A stretch of DNA of 43,805 nucleotides from Capsulimonadaceae bacterium (GCA_031292625.1 JARLGU010000040.1:1-43805), one strand, 5' to 3'. Positions 25,385 to 35,165 are shown, counted from the first letter of the stretch. The notes: a model not told the origin generated them from the letters alone. A program made the numbers and translations.

Positions 25385-25413
25385 AGAATAGCATTCCTCC
25401 TTCCGTTCGTCAA
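25385..25413 (-). promoter_or_regulatory. Sigma-70 promoter of the LctP gene
   Basis: On the minus strand, TTGACG (25413-25408) and TATTCT (25390-25385) are separated by 17 bases. Transcription would begin near 25378, about 35 bases before the presumed lctP start and after the in-frame ATG at 25394, which therefore is not translated from this promoter. Confidence 0.6.
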
Positions 25414-25414
25414 G

Positions 25415-25437
25415 CGGTTTGCATCCGAATGCAACCG
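25415..25437. promoter_or_regulatory. Palindrome next to the LctP promoter, probable operator
   Basis: cggtttgcat and atgcaaccg form an inverted repeat (one extra T in the left arm) immediately upstream of the -35 element of the lctP promoter and 156 bases before the divergent pectate-lyase-like gene. It has the size and CG-centred shape of a LacI/GntR-LacI operator half-site pair. The regulator at 18365 is a candidate, which is inference. Confidence 0.45.
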
Positions 25438-25592
25438 AAATACGTCATCCTCTTGGCAAAACAGACGCGACGTGTTATCATATGGCATTGGATGTGTTCG
25501 CGCATACGGTCGTATGACTCCTGTTTTTCGTTCGTTTCGCCACGTTCTCTCAGCGGCGCACTCGACTTCGCGCCGAAAATCGGAAACCCACT

Positions 25593-28500
25593 ATGAACAA
25601 CTTCGTTCGCTTTACCCAACTTGGTCTTCTTGCCGCCTGCCTGCTCGCCGGCGGTTCGTCACATGCGGGCAATCTCGCCCCTCGCCTGATTCACACGACG
25701 TTCGCCACACCGGACTACGTAATCGCCGTGGCGGATGTCAGCGAAAAGCCGTACGCGGCGCGCGCCGATGGCGAAGGCGATGCCGCTCAGGCGATCCAGG
25801 AGGCGATCGACGATGTCGCGAAGATCGGCGGAGGGGTGGTCTTCATTCCGGCTGGCCGGTACCGGTGCGAAAGCCCGCTGCAGATTCGTGAGGGGGTGAC
25901 CCTTCGCGGCGACTACCTCGAGCCGCAACCGGACGCCGGCCGATATAAAGTCGCGGGAACGATCCTGATGCCGGTTGCCAATCGCGGCGATGTGAATGGC
26001 GCGCCGTTCGTAACGCTCGAGCGCGGATCGGGCATCAGGAATCTGAGCATCTGGTATCCGAACCAGAGCGCCGATGCGGTAACCCCTTATCCCTGGACGA
26101 TTATCAGCGATCCCAAGGCTTTCGGCGACTGCTACACGATTCAGGACGTGACGCTTGTCAACTCATATATGGGCGTGCGCTTCGGGCCGTCCGGGAACGA
26201 AATCGGCACGTTGCGCCACGTGTACGGAACTCCGCTTCGCATGGGAGTCAGCGCCGACAGCGTCACCGACATTCCGCGCATTGAGCACGTGCGCTTCTCG
26301 CCGCGCTATTGGGCCGATAGCGGTCTGTCTGGCGCTGGAACCGTGGCCCAGATCAAGAAGGCGCTTGGCGTCGACAGCGTCGGTATTGAGATGCTGCGCG
26401 TCGATTGGTACTATCTGTTCGATGTTGCCGTCAGCGGCTACGGTGTTGGCTACCATTTCGACAAGGGACCGCGCGGCGGAGCATGCGGCGTCATGTTCGA
26501 CGCGTCGGCGGACGGAGGCGACATCGGAGTCAAGGCCGACTACATGGGGATCTGTTTCCAGTTCGCCAACTGCCGCTTCGACGGCGCGAGCGCCGCGGTG
26601 GATGCAAGCCCGCAGTTCACGACGCAGTTGCAGTTCAACAATTGCCGGCTTGGCGGGAATGCGGTCCGCGCGATTCGCCTGGACGGCAAAGGTTCGGTTC
26701 GCGCACAGAACTGCGACATCCTATCGGCTGGCGGTCCAGCGATTGAGGCGACGGCCGGAAGCCTGGGCCTCGTGGCATGCCATTTCCCAGGAAAGGGACA
26801 ACAGGTCGTTCTGGGGCGCGGCGTGCGCCGCGCCATTATCGCGGGCGGGCTTGATGCTTCTCAGGTCGCAAGTAAGGGCGTCGGCGACGTTCAGATTTCT
26901 TCCGTTGCACCGTCATCATTAAAACCGCCGGATACGAAGGTGGTTCTTCCGGACGACCGGCGGCCCGCGAAGCCTTTGCTGTTCAATGTCGTCGATTTTG
27001 GCGCGAAGGCTGATGGCAACAACGGCGCGGATGCGACGGACAATACTGCCGCCTTTCAGCGCGCCCTCGACAAGGCTGGCAGGGCCGACGGCGGGACCGT
27101 GTACGTTCCTGCGGGCAGCTATCGATTTGGCGGCATCCTGCGCGTCCCGAGCGGGGTGGAACTGCGCGGCGTTTTCGATGTCCCGCACCACACGATGTCC
27201 TGGGGCTCGACGCTCATGCCGCTTGCCGGTCGCGGTCTGGAATCCGGAACTCCGTTTATCACGTTGATGCCCAACTCCGGCGCGCGCGGACTGACCTTCT
27301 GGTACCCTGAGCAGAGGTCTGACGACGTTACGGCGTATCCGTGGACGATCCGGGCCTTGGGCCCGAGCTGCTGGGTGATCGATATTACGACGGCTAACTC
27401 GTATCAGTTCGTCGATTTCGGCAGCCATCCGAGTGACGGCTCGCTGCTCCGCTTCGTCTCCGGCGCCCCGCTTCGTCGCGGGATCTGGGTGAGCAAAGGC
27501 AGCGCCGAAGTCGACGACGGAATGTTTAATCCGCACTACTGGCTGCGCCGTCCGAAATGGGCGCCTCCCGTAACGAATAGCGGCGGAGATAACGTCGCGG
27601 GCGATCAGGTGATCGATTACGAACGCGCTTACCTCGACGCGTTTGCGTTCGGGGATTGCCGCGCGACGCAGCAGGTGGACAACTTTGTCTACGCCAGCAA
27701 CAACGGTCTGCTTTTCACCGCCGACGGCGGGCGCGCGAGCGCGGGCATCGTAATCAACCATGGCACCGATGGCTGCACGACTGGCCTTCGCGTCACCGCC
27801 GCCGAGCCCGCAGGCCTGCAAATCGTCAACGCGGAACTCGCCAATGTCGGAAAACTGGCCAACACCGCAGTCGAAATCGATAAGGATACGACCGGACCCG
27901 TGAATTTCTTTAACGGCGTCACCTGGGGACGCCGCGATATTCCGTCATTGATCCTCGACGGCGCCGGAAAGACGACGTTCCAGAATTGGGGCACGGAACT
28001 GCAACCCGCGCACGCGAAGGGCGGCGAGTTGACGATTCAGAACGCTGCTTGGACCGGCTCGATGACGTCGGCGATTGTGCTGGATGGGCCTCTGCGAGGG
28101 ATTTCGCTGGTTGCGAACACGATCGGCGATCAAGCGTTTGCGTTCGATGGCCCAAGCGGACCGCTCGTGCGCATGAACGGCGCTGAGATTCAGCCCGTGC
28201 CGCTTGTGGATACGTTCCGCTCCGGCTTTGAACCGTCCGATCCAACTCCAACGATTACGCCGCGGAGGCCTACCGGCGTCATCGATCCACAGTGCACCGT
28301 GCAGCCGGGCGCTGGACGGTCAGGGGGATCGGCGCTCGTCCTGACCGCGTCGCCGCTAGACGCCACATCGCACGGCATCGCTTACTTTGCGGTCTACGAC
28401 GTGAACATCCCGGTCAAGCCGACAACCCTGTTGCGCTACTGGATACGGCCGGGGACAGCCATGGGGACTCACGCCGGCGTCGATCTGGAGTTCACGGAGG

Positions 28501-28727
28501 GCAAGCCGCTTCGCGATTCCGGCGGTGTGCAGTCGAATGGCGGCGGTTCCCATCCGGCTGGCGATCGCGGGGCGCTCGGCCGGTGGACGATGATCGAAGT
28601 TCCGCTTGCCAACCAGGCCGGGCGCACGATCAAGAGCATTCTCTTTGCGTTCGATCACAGCGGCCTGACCGGACCCGTCCAGGTCGCCGTGGACGACATC
28701 GAGATTGGAGATATGCAAGGCGACTAG
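25593..28727 (+). CDS. Secreted protein with two pectate-lyase-3-type beta-helix domains
   Basis: 1044 residues with a signal peptide (MNNFVRFTQLGLLAACLLAGGSSHAG). Two homologous right-handed beta-helix units begin near residues 35 and 465; each starts with a Pectate_lyase_3 signature (DAAQAIQEAIDDVAKIGGGVVFIPAGRYRC, and VVDFGAKADGNNGADATDNTAAFQRALDKAGRADGGTVYVPAGSY) and repeats the motif RNLSIWYP/RGLTFWYPEQ. A C-terminal beta-sandwich (~870-1044) may bind carbohydrate. The fold is that of polysaccharide lyases and GH28-type hydrolases; substrate and mechanism cannot be fixed. It is the second large secreted enzyme of the locus and lies divergent from lctP. Confidence 0.82.
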   Translation: MNNFVRFTQLGLLAACLLAGGSSHAGNLAPRLIHTTFATPDYVIAVADVSEKPYAARADGEGDAAQAIQEAIDDVAKIGGGVVFIPAGRYRCESPLQIREGVTLRGDYLEPQPDAGRYKVAGTILMPVANRGDVNGAPFVTLERGSGIRNLSIWYPNQSADAVTPYPWTIISDPKAFGDCYTIQDVTLVNSYMGVRFGPSGNEIGTLRHVYGTPLRMGVSADSVTDIPRIEHVRFSPRYWADSGLSGAGTVAQIKKALGVDSVGIEMLRVDWYYLFDVAVSGYGVGYHFDKGPRGGACGVMFDASADGGDIGVKADYMGICFQFANCRFDGASAAVDASPQFTTQLQFNNCRLGGNAVRAIRLDGKGSVRAQNCDILSAGGPAIEATAGSLGLVACHFPGKGQQVVLGRGVRRAIIAGGLDASQVASKGVGDVQISSVAPSSLKPPDTKVVLPDDRRPAKPLLFNVVDFGAKADGNNGADATDNTAAFQRALDKAGRADGGTVYVPAGSYRFGGILRVPSGVELRGVFDVPHHTMSWGSTLMPLAGRGLESGTPFITLMPNSGARGLTFWYPEQRSDDVTAYPWTIRALGPSCWVIDITTANSYQFVDFGSHPSDGSLLRFVSGAPLRRGIWVSKGSAEVDDGMFNPHYWLRRPKWAPPVTNSGGDNVAGDQVIDYERAYLDAFAFGDCRATQQVDNFVYASNNGLLFTADGGRASAGIVINHGTDGCTTGLRVTAAEPAGLQIVNAELANVGKLANTAVEIDKDTTGPVNFFNGVTWGRRDIPSLILDGAGKTTFQNWGTELQPAHAKGGELTIQNAAWTGSMTSAIVLDGPLRGISLVANTIGDQAFAFDGPSGPLVRMNGAEIQPVPLVDTFRSGFEPSDPTPTITPRRPTGVIDPQCTVQPGAGRSGGSALVLTASPLDATSHGIAYFAVYDVNIPVKPTTLLRYWIRPGTAMGTHAGVDLEFTEGKPLRDSGGVQSNGGGSHPAGDRGALGRWTMIEVPLANQAGRTIKSILFAFDHSGLTGPVQVAVDDIEIGDMQGD

Positions 28728-28742
28728 CGGTGTAGAGCGCAG

Positions 28743-28807
28743 AAGAATGTAACCCGCCTCGATATCGGAAAATATTTCGATACGGGCTACGAAAAGGTTA
28801 CATTCTT
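28743..28807 (+). terminator. Large imperfect hairpin after the beta-helix gene
   Basis: A perfect 12-bp outer stem, aagaatgtaacc (28743-28754) with ggttacattctt (28796-28807), encloses a second inverted repeat (tatcg/cgata with ccc/ggg). It begins 16 bases after the stop codon. The T-run is short (cttt), so termination is likely but a regulatory site is possible. Confidence 0.55.
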
Positions 28808-28918
28808 TGCTGAATACTTCTCGTCCTCTTTGAACATAAGATGTTACAATAGACAGCATTGAGACCAACAGCTACCTGTTTGGCTCCCAAATTTCAAGTG
28901 TGGCTCGGTTAACAACTT

Positions 28919-30313
28919 ATGGAACATCGAACAGCAACGCGGCAAGCAGCTATCCGGCTAGCTTTTCCAACTCTTCTCGCTGCCGTCCTACTCTGTTTCG
29001 CGGCGGCGGCGATCGCGCACTCTCAGGCTTCGGGGGCAACGTACGTGATCGAGAAGGTTATCGACATCGCGCCGGTTTGGTCCGGGCATTCGGTCGGATT
29101 CGCAATGGCGACGCGCGGCGACCAGCAGTTCGCCGCGTTTTACGACGACCAGCGCCGCATGACGGTGGCGTCGCGTCGCCTGAGCGACACGTCGTGGCAA
29201 CTGGTCCGCCTGCCGGAGAAGGTGGCGTGGGACAGTCACAACTATATCGCGATGACCATCGACGATGACGGCTACATCCACGTGTCCGGCAACATGCATG
29301 TCGTCCCCCTCGTCTATTTCCGCACGCAAAAGCCGCTGGACATTACGACGTTTGAGCGGGTTGCGATGGTGGGACGCGACGAGCAGCATGCGACGTATCC
29401 GGATTTCTTCAATGGACCCAACGGCGCGCTCATGTTTGGCTACCGGGACGGCAGGAGCGGCAACGGAAACCAGATCTACAACGAGTACGATCTGAAGACC
29501 CGCACGTGGAAGCGCTTGCTGGATAAGCCTCTCACCGACGGCCAGGGCCACCGGAACGCGTATTTGACGGAGCCAGTTAAGGGGCCCGACGGCTATTTCC
29601 ACGTCGTCTGGGTGTGGCGGGAATCGCCCTTGTCTGAAACGTGCCACGATCTTTCGTATGCGCGCAGCCGGGACATGATCCACTGGGAGACGAGCGACGG
29701 GACGCCGCTATCCCTGCCGATCACGCTCACGACCGGCGAGATCGTCGATCCCGTTCCACAGAAGGGCGGCATGCTGAACGGACTCGCGAAGCTGGGTTTC
29801 GACGCCGCAAACCAGCCCGTAATCAGCTACGTGAAGTACGACGCCAATGGCAATACGCAGATTTATTGCGCGCGCAAAGTGGGAGACCATTGGAAGAGCG
29901 TCCAGGTGAGCGATTTCAACTGGCGCTGGGATTTTAGCGGAGGCGGCTCGTTGCCGTCGGGCATGGGCCTGAGCGCCGTGGAGGCGCTGCCGGACGGGAC
30001 CCTGGCGCTCTCGTACGGCTCGCCCGGCCATGGCGGCGGAAAGTGGAAGCTGGACGCCGCGACGTTCAAGCAGATCGGCACGATCCACGAACCGCCCGTG
30101 TATCCGGCGGACCTGCGCACGGTGCGCTCGACGTTCCCAGGGATGCAGTCGCGGATCGTTGTCAGCAGCGGCGGCTCGGGTGAAGAAGGCGTGCAGTATC
30201 TGATGCGCTGGGAGACGCTCGGCGCAAACCGCGACCAGCCGCGCACCGGCCCGCTTCCGGAGCCGTCGATGCTGCAGGTGGTCAAACTGCGTCTCGCTGT
30301 TCCGGCGAAGTGA
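28919..30313 (+). CDS. Secreted BNR-4 repeat (seven-bladed propeller) protein
   Basis: 464 residues with a signal peptide (LAFPTLLAAVLLCFAAAAIAHSQA, about 14-37). The body has the order of BNR_4-family propeller proteins: DGYIHVSGNMHVVPLVYFRT, DEQHATYPDFFNGPNGALMFGYRDGRSGNGNQIYNEYD, GQGHRNAYLTEPVKGPDGYFHVVWVWRES, and SYVKYDANGNTQIYCARK. Characterised relatives of this fold include ulvan and related polysaccharide lyases (PL24/PL25), which use conserved His and Tyr residues in these blocks; many others are uncharacterised. It closes the carbohydrate locus. An extended -10 (TGTTACAAT, ending at 28850) lies about 70 bases upstream. Confidence 0.82.
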   Translation: MEHRTATRQAAIRLAFPTLLAAVLLCFAAAAIAHSQASGATYVIEKVIDIAPVWSGHSVGFAMATRGDQQFAAFYDDQRRMTVASRRLSDTSWQLVRLPEKVAWDSHNYIAMTIDDDGYIHVSGNMHVVPLVYFRTQKPLDITTFERVAMVGRDEQHATYPDFFNGPNGALMFGYRDGRSGNGNQIYNEYDLKTRTWKRLLDKPLTDGQGHRNAYLTEPVKGPDGYFHVVWVWRESPLSETCHDLSYARSRDMIHWETSDGTPLSLPITLTTGEIVDPVPQKGGMLNGLAKLGFDAANQPVISYVKYDANGNTQIYCARKVGDHWKSVQVSDFNWRWDFSGGGSLPSGMGLSAVEALPDGTLALSYGSPGHGGGKWKLDAATFKQIGTIHEPPVYPADLRTVRSTFPGMQSRIVVSSGGSGEEGVQYLMRWETLGANRDQPRTGPLPEPSMLQVVKLRLAVPAK

Positions 30314-30324
30314 TGCGGCCTTCC

Positions 30325-32130
30325 TCACACGAACCGCTTTTCGTCTTCCTTCTTTGGCGGATAGACGACCTGCAGGTGCAGTTCCTTGAGCTGGATGTCG
30401 TCGACTTTCGACGGCGCGTCCATTAGCGGATCGTAGCCGTTGCCGGATTTCGGGAAGGCGATCACCTCGCGGATGTTGTCGTCGTCGGTGAGCAGCATGA
30501 TCAGGCGGTCGATGCCGGGGGCCATGCCGCCGTGGGGCGGTGCGCCGTAGTCGAAGGCCTCGAGCATGTGGCCGAATTGGCGCTGGATATGCTCGTCGTC
30601 CATTCCGATCATCCGCAGGACGCGCTCCTGAATGTCGCGCTTGTGGATGCGGATCGATCCCGAGGCGCATTCGATGCCGTTGCAGACGAGGTCGTAGCAC
30701 CAGGCTCGGCAAGTGGCCGGATCGCTCTCCAGGAGCGGGATGTGCTCGTCGTGGGGCAGCGAGAACGGGTTATGGGCGTAGGTCCAGCCTTTCGCATCCT
30801 CGTCCCACTCGAACACAGGGAAATCCGTAATCCACACATACGCCAGTTCCGGCGATTTGTCCAGGCCGAGGCGGGACGCGAACTCGCGGCGAAGGCGGTC
30901 GAGCACCTTGGCGACGATGGGCTTCTTATCAGCGATGAACGCCACCAGGTCGCCCGGCTGCGCTTCGACGAGCGCGAGAACGGCGTCGATCTCTTCCTTG
31001 GTCATGAACTTGGCGATGGGCGACTTGACGCCGTCTTCCTGTACGAGCAGGTACGCCATGCCCTTCGCGCCGAACTCCTTCGCGAGGCCGGTGAGGTCAT
31101 CGATATCCTTGCGCGAGAGGGCTGCCGCGCCGCCCGGATAGCGGATCGCCTTGACATCGCCGCCGGATGCGATCACGGACTTGAACACGGTGAACTGCGT
31201 GTTTTCGAAAATCGCCGCGCAGTTCTTGAGTTCAAGATCGTAGCGCAGATCCGGCTTGTCCGAGCCATAGCGGTCCATCGCTTCATCATATGTCAGACGC
31301 GCGAACGGGCGGAACTTGAGCTGCTTGGCCGAACAGTTTTCGATGACATCGATCATGCAGCCTTCGACGACCGCCAGGACATCGTCCTGCGTCGCAAACG
31401 ACATCTCCATGTCGAGCTGCGTGAACTCGGGCTGCCGGTCGGCGCGCTGCGCTTCGTCCCGGAAACAGCGCGCGATCTGGAAATAGCGCTCGATTCCGCC
31501 GACCATAAGAAGCTGTTTAAACTGCTGAGGGGCTTGCGGGAGCGCATAGAACAGGCCCGCTTCGAGGCGATAAGGGACCAGATAATCGCGCGCGCCTTCG
31601 GGAGTGGCCTTCGTGATGATTGGCGTCTCAACCTCGACAAAATCGTGAGCGTAGAAGTAGTCGCGGATCCGCCGAATCACGTCGCTGCGCAGCTTAAGGC
31701 GGTCGTACATGGATGGGCGGCGAATGTCGAGGTAGCGGTATTTGAGTCGCAGCAGTTCGTCAACGCACTTGTCGTCATGAACCTGGAACGGCAGCGGCTT
31801 GCTGGGGTTGAGAACTTCGATCAGTGCGCCGACGACTTCGACATCGCCGGTCGGCAGGTTCGGGTTGTCGGTGCCTTCCGGGCGGCGGCGCACCTTGCCG
31901 GTGACCGCGAGGCAGTGCTCGTTGTGTGCGTCGGATGCGGCGGCGAGCGCCTGCTCCGAGTGCGTCGCATCCGCGACGACCTGGACGATCCCCGTGCGGT
32001 CGCGCAGATCGATGAACACAATGCCGCCGTGTTCCCGAACCCTGTTGACCCAGCCGTTAAGAACGACTTCCTGACCGATATTCTCGGGCGTCACCGCCCC
32101 GCACGCTATTGTTCGTTGCGCGAAACTCAC
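30325..32130 (-). CDS. aspS: Aspartyl-tRNA synthetase, bacterial type
   Basis: Charges tRNA-Asp with aspartate. The 601-residue length and layout are those of the bacterial enzyme: N-terminal OB-fold anticodon domain ([31 protein letters not shown]), class II motif 2 ([31 protein letters not shown]), the inserted GAD domain (about 310-410) and motif 3 ([14 protein letters not shown]). Whether it also charges tRNA-Asn cannot be told from the window. It lies downstream of hisS with a 240-base gap, so it may have its own promoter. Its stop is 11 bases from the convergent BNR gene's stop. Confidence 0.97.
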   Translation of the reverse strand: MSFAQRTIACGAVTPENIGQEVVLNGWVNRVREHGGIVFIDLRDRTGIVQVVADATHSEQALAAASDAHNEHCLAVTGKVRRRPEGTDNPNLPTGDVEVVGALIEVLNPSKPLPFQVHDDKCVDELLRLKYRYLDIRRPSMYDRLKLRSDVIRRIRDYFYAHDFVEVETPIITKATPEGARDYLVPYRLEAGLFYALPQAPQQFKQLLMVGGIERYFQIARCFRDEAQRADRQPEFTQLDMEMSFATQDDVLAVVEGCMIDVIENCSAKQLKFRPFARLTYDEAMDRYGSDKPDLRYDLELKNCAAIFENTQFTVFKSVIASGGDVKAIRYPGGAAALSRKDIDDLTGLAKEFGAKGMAYLLVQEDGVKSPIAKFMTKEEIDAVLALVEAQPGDLVAFIADKKPIVAKVLDRLRREFASRLGLDKSPELAYVWITDFPVFEWDEDAKGWTYAHNPFSLPHDEHIPLLESDPATCRAWCYDLVCNGIECASGSIRIHKRDIQERVLRMIGMDDEHIQRQFGHMLEAFDYGAPPHGGMAPGIDRLIMLLTDDDNIREVIAFPKSGNGYDPLMDAPSKVDDIQLKELHLQVVYPPKKEDEKRFV

Positions 32131-32371
32131 TGTGTATCTCTCCCTGTGTGCGCCAGCATTGCGCTGAATGTTTTACGAGCGCTCGCCGCGCGGCTGCCTG
32201 CCCGGCTGGGGGGCAGCGGATCGCTGCGCCATATTGTCGCTCTCGCTCCTTTGCCCGTTGCGCCTTCGCCAAACTCTTTAGCTTTGCGTGAAACGGAATA
32301 AGCGCCTTAGCCAACCTTTGCGAAAAATGGCCCCGCGGCCATGAAGCGGTCCTAAATCTTAACTCTTCCTC

Positions 32372-33652
32372 TTATTCTTGCCCTATCGTCTTCGCGATAA
32401 ACTCATCCAGCGTCGCCTTCGTTTGTTCGCCGGTTGCCATCGTCTTGACGACCACGTCGCCGCTCGCGAGTTCATCGTCGCCGACGATCAGCGCGTACGG
32501 CGCGGCGCTCTTGCCGGCTGCGCGCATCTGAGCTTTCATGCTGCGCCCCGCGTAGTCCATGTCCGCCGCGATCCCCGCTTCCCGCAGGCGCGTCAGCAGC
32601 GCCAGACCCTGGCTCGCCGCGTTCTCGCCAAGCGTCACGATAAAGGCTGTGAGCGGCGGCGCGGTGTCAGGACGGCGATTGAGCTTTTCGAGGGCGATCA
32701 GGACCCGCTCGATCCCGAGGCCAAAACCAATGCCGGGGGTCGACGGACCGCCAAGCTCTTCGACGAGGCCGTCGTAGCGTCCGCCGCCGCAGAGCGTCGA
32801 CTGAGCGCCGAGATCCGGCGATTGGATCTCGAATGCGGTTTTCGTGTAGTAGTCGAAGCCGCGGACGAGGCGCGAATCGATTTCATATTGTGCGCCGAGT
32901 GCGGTCAGGTTGGCTTTGAACGCCTCGAAGTGCGTCCGGCATTCGTCGCAAATGTAATCGATATAGCTAGGAGCGCCTTCGAGCAGCTTTTGGTCGCCGG
33001 GGTCCTTGCTGTCCAACATGCGCAACGGGTTTTCGTTGAAACGTCGCTGGTTGTCGGCCGACATCTGGCCGACGAATGGCCGCGCGAACTCGACAAGCGC
33101 GTCGCGGTACGCTGGCCGGCAGTTCGGACAGCCGACCGAGTTCACCTTGGTGACCAGCCGGTCGAGGCCGAGACGGCGGTAGATGCTCAGCGCGAGCCAG
33201 ACAACTTCAGCGTCGATCCGAGGATCGCGTGAACCAAGGGCTTCGATGCCGAACTGCGTGTGCTGGCGGAAGCGTCCTTCCTGCGGGCGTTCGTAGCGAA
33301 AGATGGGACCGATATAGAAGAGCTTGGCAACGCCGCCTTCGGCGTAGATCGAGTTCTCGATATAGGCGCGCAGGGCCGGGGCGGTGCCTTCGGGGCGGAG
33401 CGTCAGCGAATCGCCGCCTTTGGACTCGAACGTATACATCTCTTTGGAGACGATATCGGTTCCTTCGCCGACTGCGCGCGTGAACAGGCCGGTGGGCTCG
33501 ATAACGGGTGTCCGGACTTCCTGGTATCCGTGCAGCGCCGCGAGCTCTCGGAAGATTGTTTCGAGTCGGTTCCAGAGAGCGGTGTTTTCGTGCCACTTGC
33601 GCGCGCCGGGATAGACGTCGTGTGTGCCTTTAGGGGCTTGAAACTTTGCCAT
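32372..33652 (-). CDS. hisS: Histidyl-tRNA synthetase
   Basis: Charges tRNA-His with histidine. The 426-residue protein starts MAKFQAPKGTHDVYPG and has motif 2 (FRYERPQEGRFRQHTQFGIEALG), the histidine-specific loops LVRGFDYYTKTAFE and GGGRYDGL, motif 3 (GFGLGIERVLIAL) and the C-terminal anticodon-binding domain. The hisS-aspS order is common in bacteria. No T-box or other leader structure was seen in the 230 bases upstream. Confidence 0.97.
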   Translation of the reverse strand: MAKFQAPKGTHDVYPGARKWHENTALWNRLETIFRELAALHGYQEVRTPVIEPTGLFTRAVGEGTDIVSKEMYTFESKGGDSLTLRPEGTAPALRAYIENSIYAEGGVAKLFYIGPIFRYERPQEGRFRQHTQFGIEALGSRDPRIDAEVVWLALSIYRRLGLDRLVTKVNSVGCPNCRPAYRDALVEFARPFVGQMSADNQRRFNENPLRMLDSKDPGDQKLLEGAPSYIDYICDECRTHFEAFKANLTALGAQYEIDSRLVRGFDYYTKTAFEIQSPDLGAQSTLCGGGRYDGLVEELGGPSTPGIGFGLGIERVLIALEKLNRRPDTAPPLTAFIVTLGENAASQGLALLTRLREAGIAADMDYAGRSMKAQMRAAGKSAAPYALIVGDDELASGDVVVKTMATGEQTKATLDEFIAKTIGQE

Positions 33653-33763
33653 GAGGAATTATTGTACTTCAGTGCGTCAAGCTGGGTCAAGGCGGAGACG
33701 GGCTCCTGCAGAGCATCGAGATGGAGCAATAGGACACTCCGGCTTCGCCGAGTGGATGTGCAG

Positions 33764-33772
33764 TGTTATAAT
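33764..33772 (+). promoter_or_regulatory. Extended -10 promoter element upstream of rloA
   Basis: TGTTATAAT (TG at 33764-33765, TATAAT at 33767-33772) is a perfect extended -10 element; no good -35 hexamer lies 16-18 bases before it. It would give a leader of about 105 bases before the rloA ATG, which has GAGG 7 bases upstream. Confidence 0.5.
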
Positions 33773-33884
33773 TTGCGGAATATCCGTACTGTTTTTGGGT
33801 AGAACTCTATAAGTGATCTCCCAATAATGCGTCTTGTACGGATTTATCGTATTGAGGCCATAATGATATTAGTGAGGCAGCGAT

Positions 33885-35165
33885 ATGTTAGTCGAATTTT
33901 CCGTCGAAAACTACAAGTCATTCAAGGAGCGCGCAACCTTAAGCATGGTTGCAGCCAACATTACGTCAGAAGATCCGGATCTGGACAAAAACGCGGTCGT
34001 CCCGATTTCGGCGAACCTCGGTCTCCTAAGATGCGCCGGAGTTTACGGGGCCAACGCGAGTGGTAAAAGCAACGTCGTTTCGGCAATCGCGTCTATGCGT
34101 TCGTTCGTGCTAGATTCGTCATCGAAAATGACGGCTGGGGACAAGATTGGCGTCGAACCGTTCCGATTGAGCACGGAGACAGCCAACGCACCCTCGTTGT
34201 TCGAGGTCGTATTCAGGCTTGACGGTATCCAATATCGATACGGGTTCGAGGTTACGCAGGAGGCCGTTGTGTCGGAATGGCTGTTTAGTGTGCCAAAGAA
34301 GGCAGAGAAGTGTCTGTTTAGGCGTACGAATCAAGATATCGAGGTCCACAAGGAACTCAGGGCCGAATGGCACCCTCTGACTGAGTTTACGCGGCCGAAC
34401 GCGTTGTTCCTGTCGGTTATGGCTCAATTCGAGAGGAAGTTGCCGAAAGAGCTGAACGGCTGGTTTGATCGTCTTGAAACGACCGTCGGACTACATGACG
34501 AATATCGCAATTTCACTTTAATGCTGGTGAATAGCGATTCTCTTAAGAACAACGTTATCTCCCTAATTCGGTCGCTGGACCTGGGCTTTGAGGATATTCA
34601 TCTTTCCGAACCAGATGCTACGCTGGTTTCCGCATACGCTAATCTTGACGGAGATCTTAAAGATACCCTTACGACTCTTTCGAAGCGACCGCTCTCCTCA
34701 CATATCATCTATGACAATGGTGGACATCCTGTCGGGCAAGCTGAGTTCGAAATCGATAAGAATGAGTCTCATGGCACCCGGAAACTTGTCGCGCTGGCTG
34801 GTCAGCTGTACTCTCTTCTGCGACGCGGCGGCGTCTTTGTTGTAGATGAACTCGACGCGCGCCTTCATCCCCTCATTACTCGCCGCATCGTTGAGATGTT
34901 CAACTCTGAAATAACCAACCCCGACGGCGCACAGCTCATTTTCGTTACGCACGACACGAACCTGCTCGACAAGTCATTGCTCCGTCGTGATCAGATCTGG
35001 TTCGCGGAAAAGGACCGCTTCGCTTCGACGCATCTCGTTTCGTTGGTTGAGTATAAACCGAGGAACGATGCGGCACTGGAGAAGAACTATCTCCAAGGAC
35101 GGTACGGGGCGATCCCCTTCCTGGGAGACCTGACTCGCCTACCAGGAGCGAGCAATGAAATCTAA
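33885..35165 (+). CDS. RloA/AbiLi-type AAA (ABC-like) ATPase of an antiphage pair
   Basis: 426 residues with ABC/SMC-type ATPase motifs: the N-terminal FSVENYKSFKERATLSM lobe, Walker A GANASGKS at 55-62, the signature-like NESHGTRKLVALAGQLY, Walker B GVFVVDELDARLHP and the switch histidine in IFVTHDTNLLD. This is the pattern of RloA/AbiLi-family proteins, one half of the two-gene RloAB/AbiL system that protects against phage, probably by abortive action. The rloB-type gene starts inside its last codons (ATGAAATCTAA overlap, 11 bases), confirming the pairing. Codon use is less GC-biased than the neighbouring synthetase genes, suggesting later acquisition. Confidence 0.85.
   Translation: MLVEFSVENYKSFKERATLSMVAANITSEDPDLDKNAVVPISANLGLLRCAGVYGANASGKSNVVSAIASMRSFVLDSSSKMTAGDKIGVEPFRLSTETANAPSLFEVVFRLDGIQYRYGFEVTQEAVVSEWLFSVPKKAEKCLFRRTNQDIEVHKELRAEWHPLTEFTRPNALFLSVMAQFERKLPKELNGWFDRLETTVGLHDEYRNFTLMLVNSDSLKNNVISLIRSLDLGFEDIHLSEPDATLVSAYANLDGDLKDTLTTLSKRPLSSHIIYDNGGHPVGQAEFEIDKNESHGTRKLVALAGQLYSLLRRGGVFVVDELDARLHPLITRRIVEMFNSEITNPDGAQLIFVTHDTNLLDKSLLRRDQIWFAEKDRFASTHLVSLVEYKPRNDAALEKNYLQGRYGAIPFLGDLTRLPGASNEI

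Noticed and set aside
25353-25394. A 13-codon leader peptide (MLFYSILHFLASE) in frame with lctP, with AGGAGG before its ATG
   Set aside because: The ATG lies inside the promoter spacer and only one base separates it from AGGAGG, so it is unlikely to be transcribed or initiated.
30532-32301. A 589-codon open frame on the plus strand opposite aspS
   Set aside because: It mirrors the codon bias of a conserved housekeeping gene on the other strand and has no family features.
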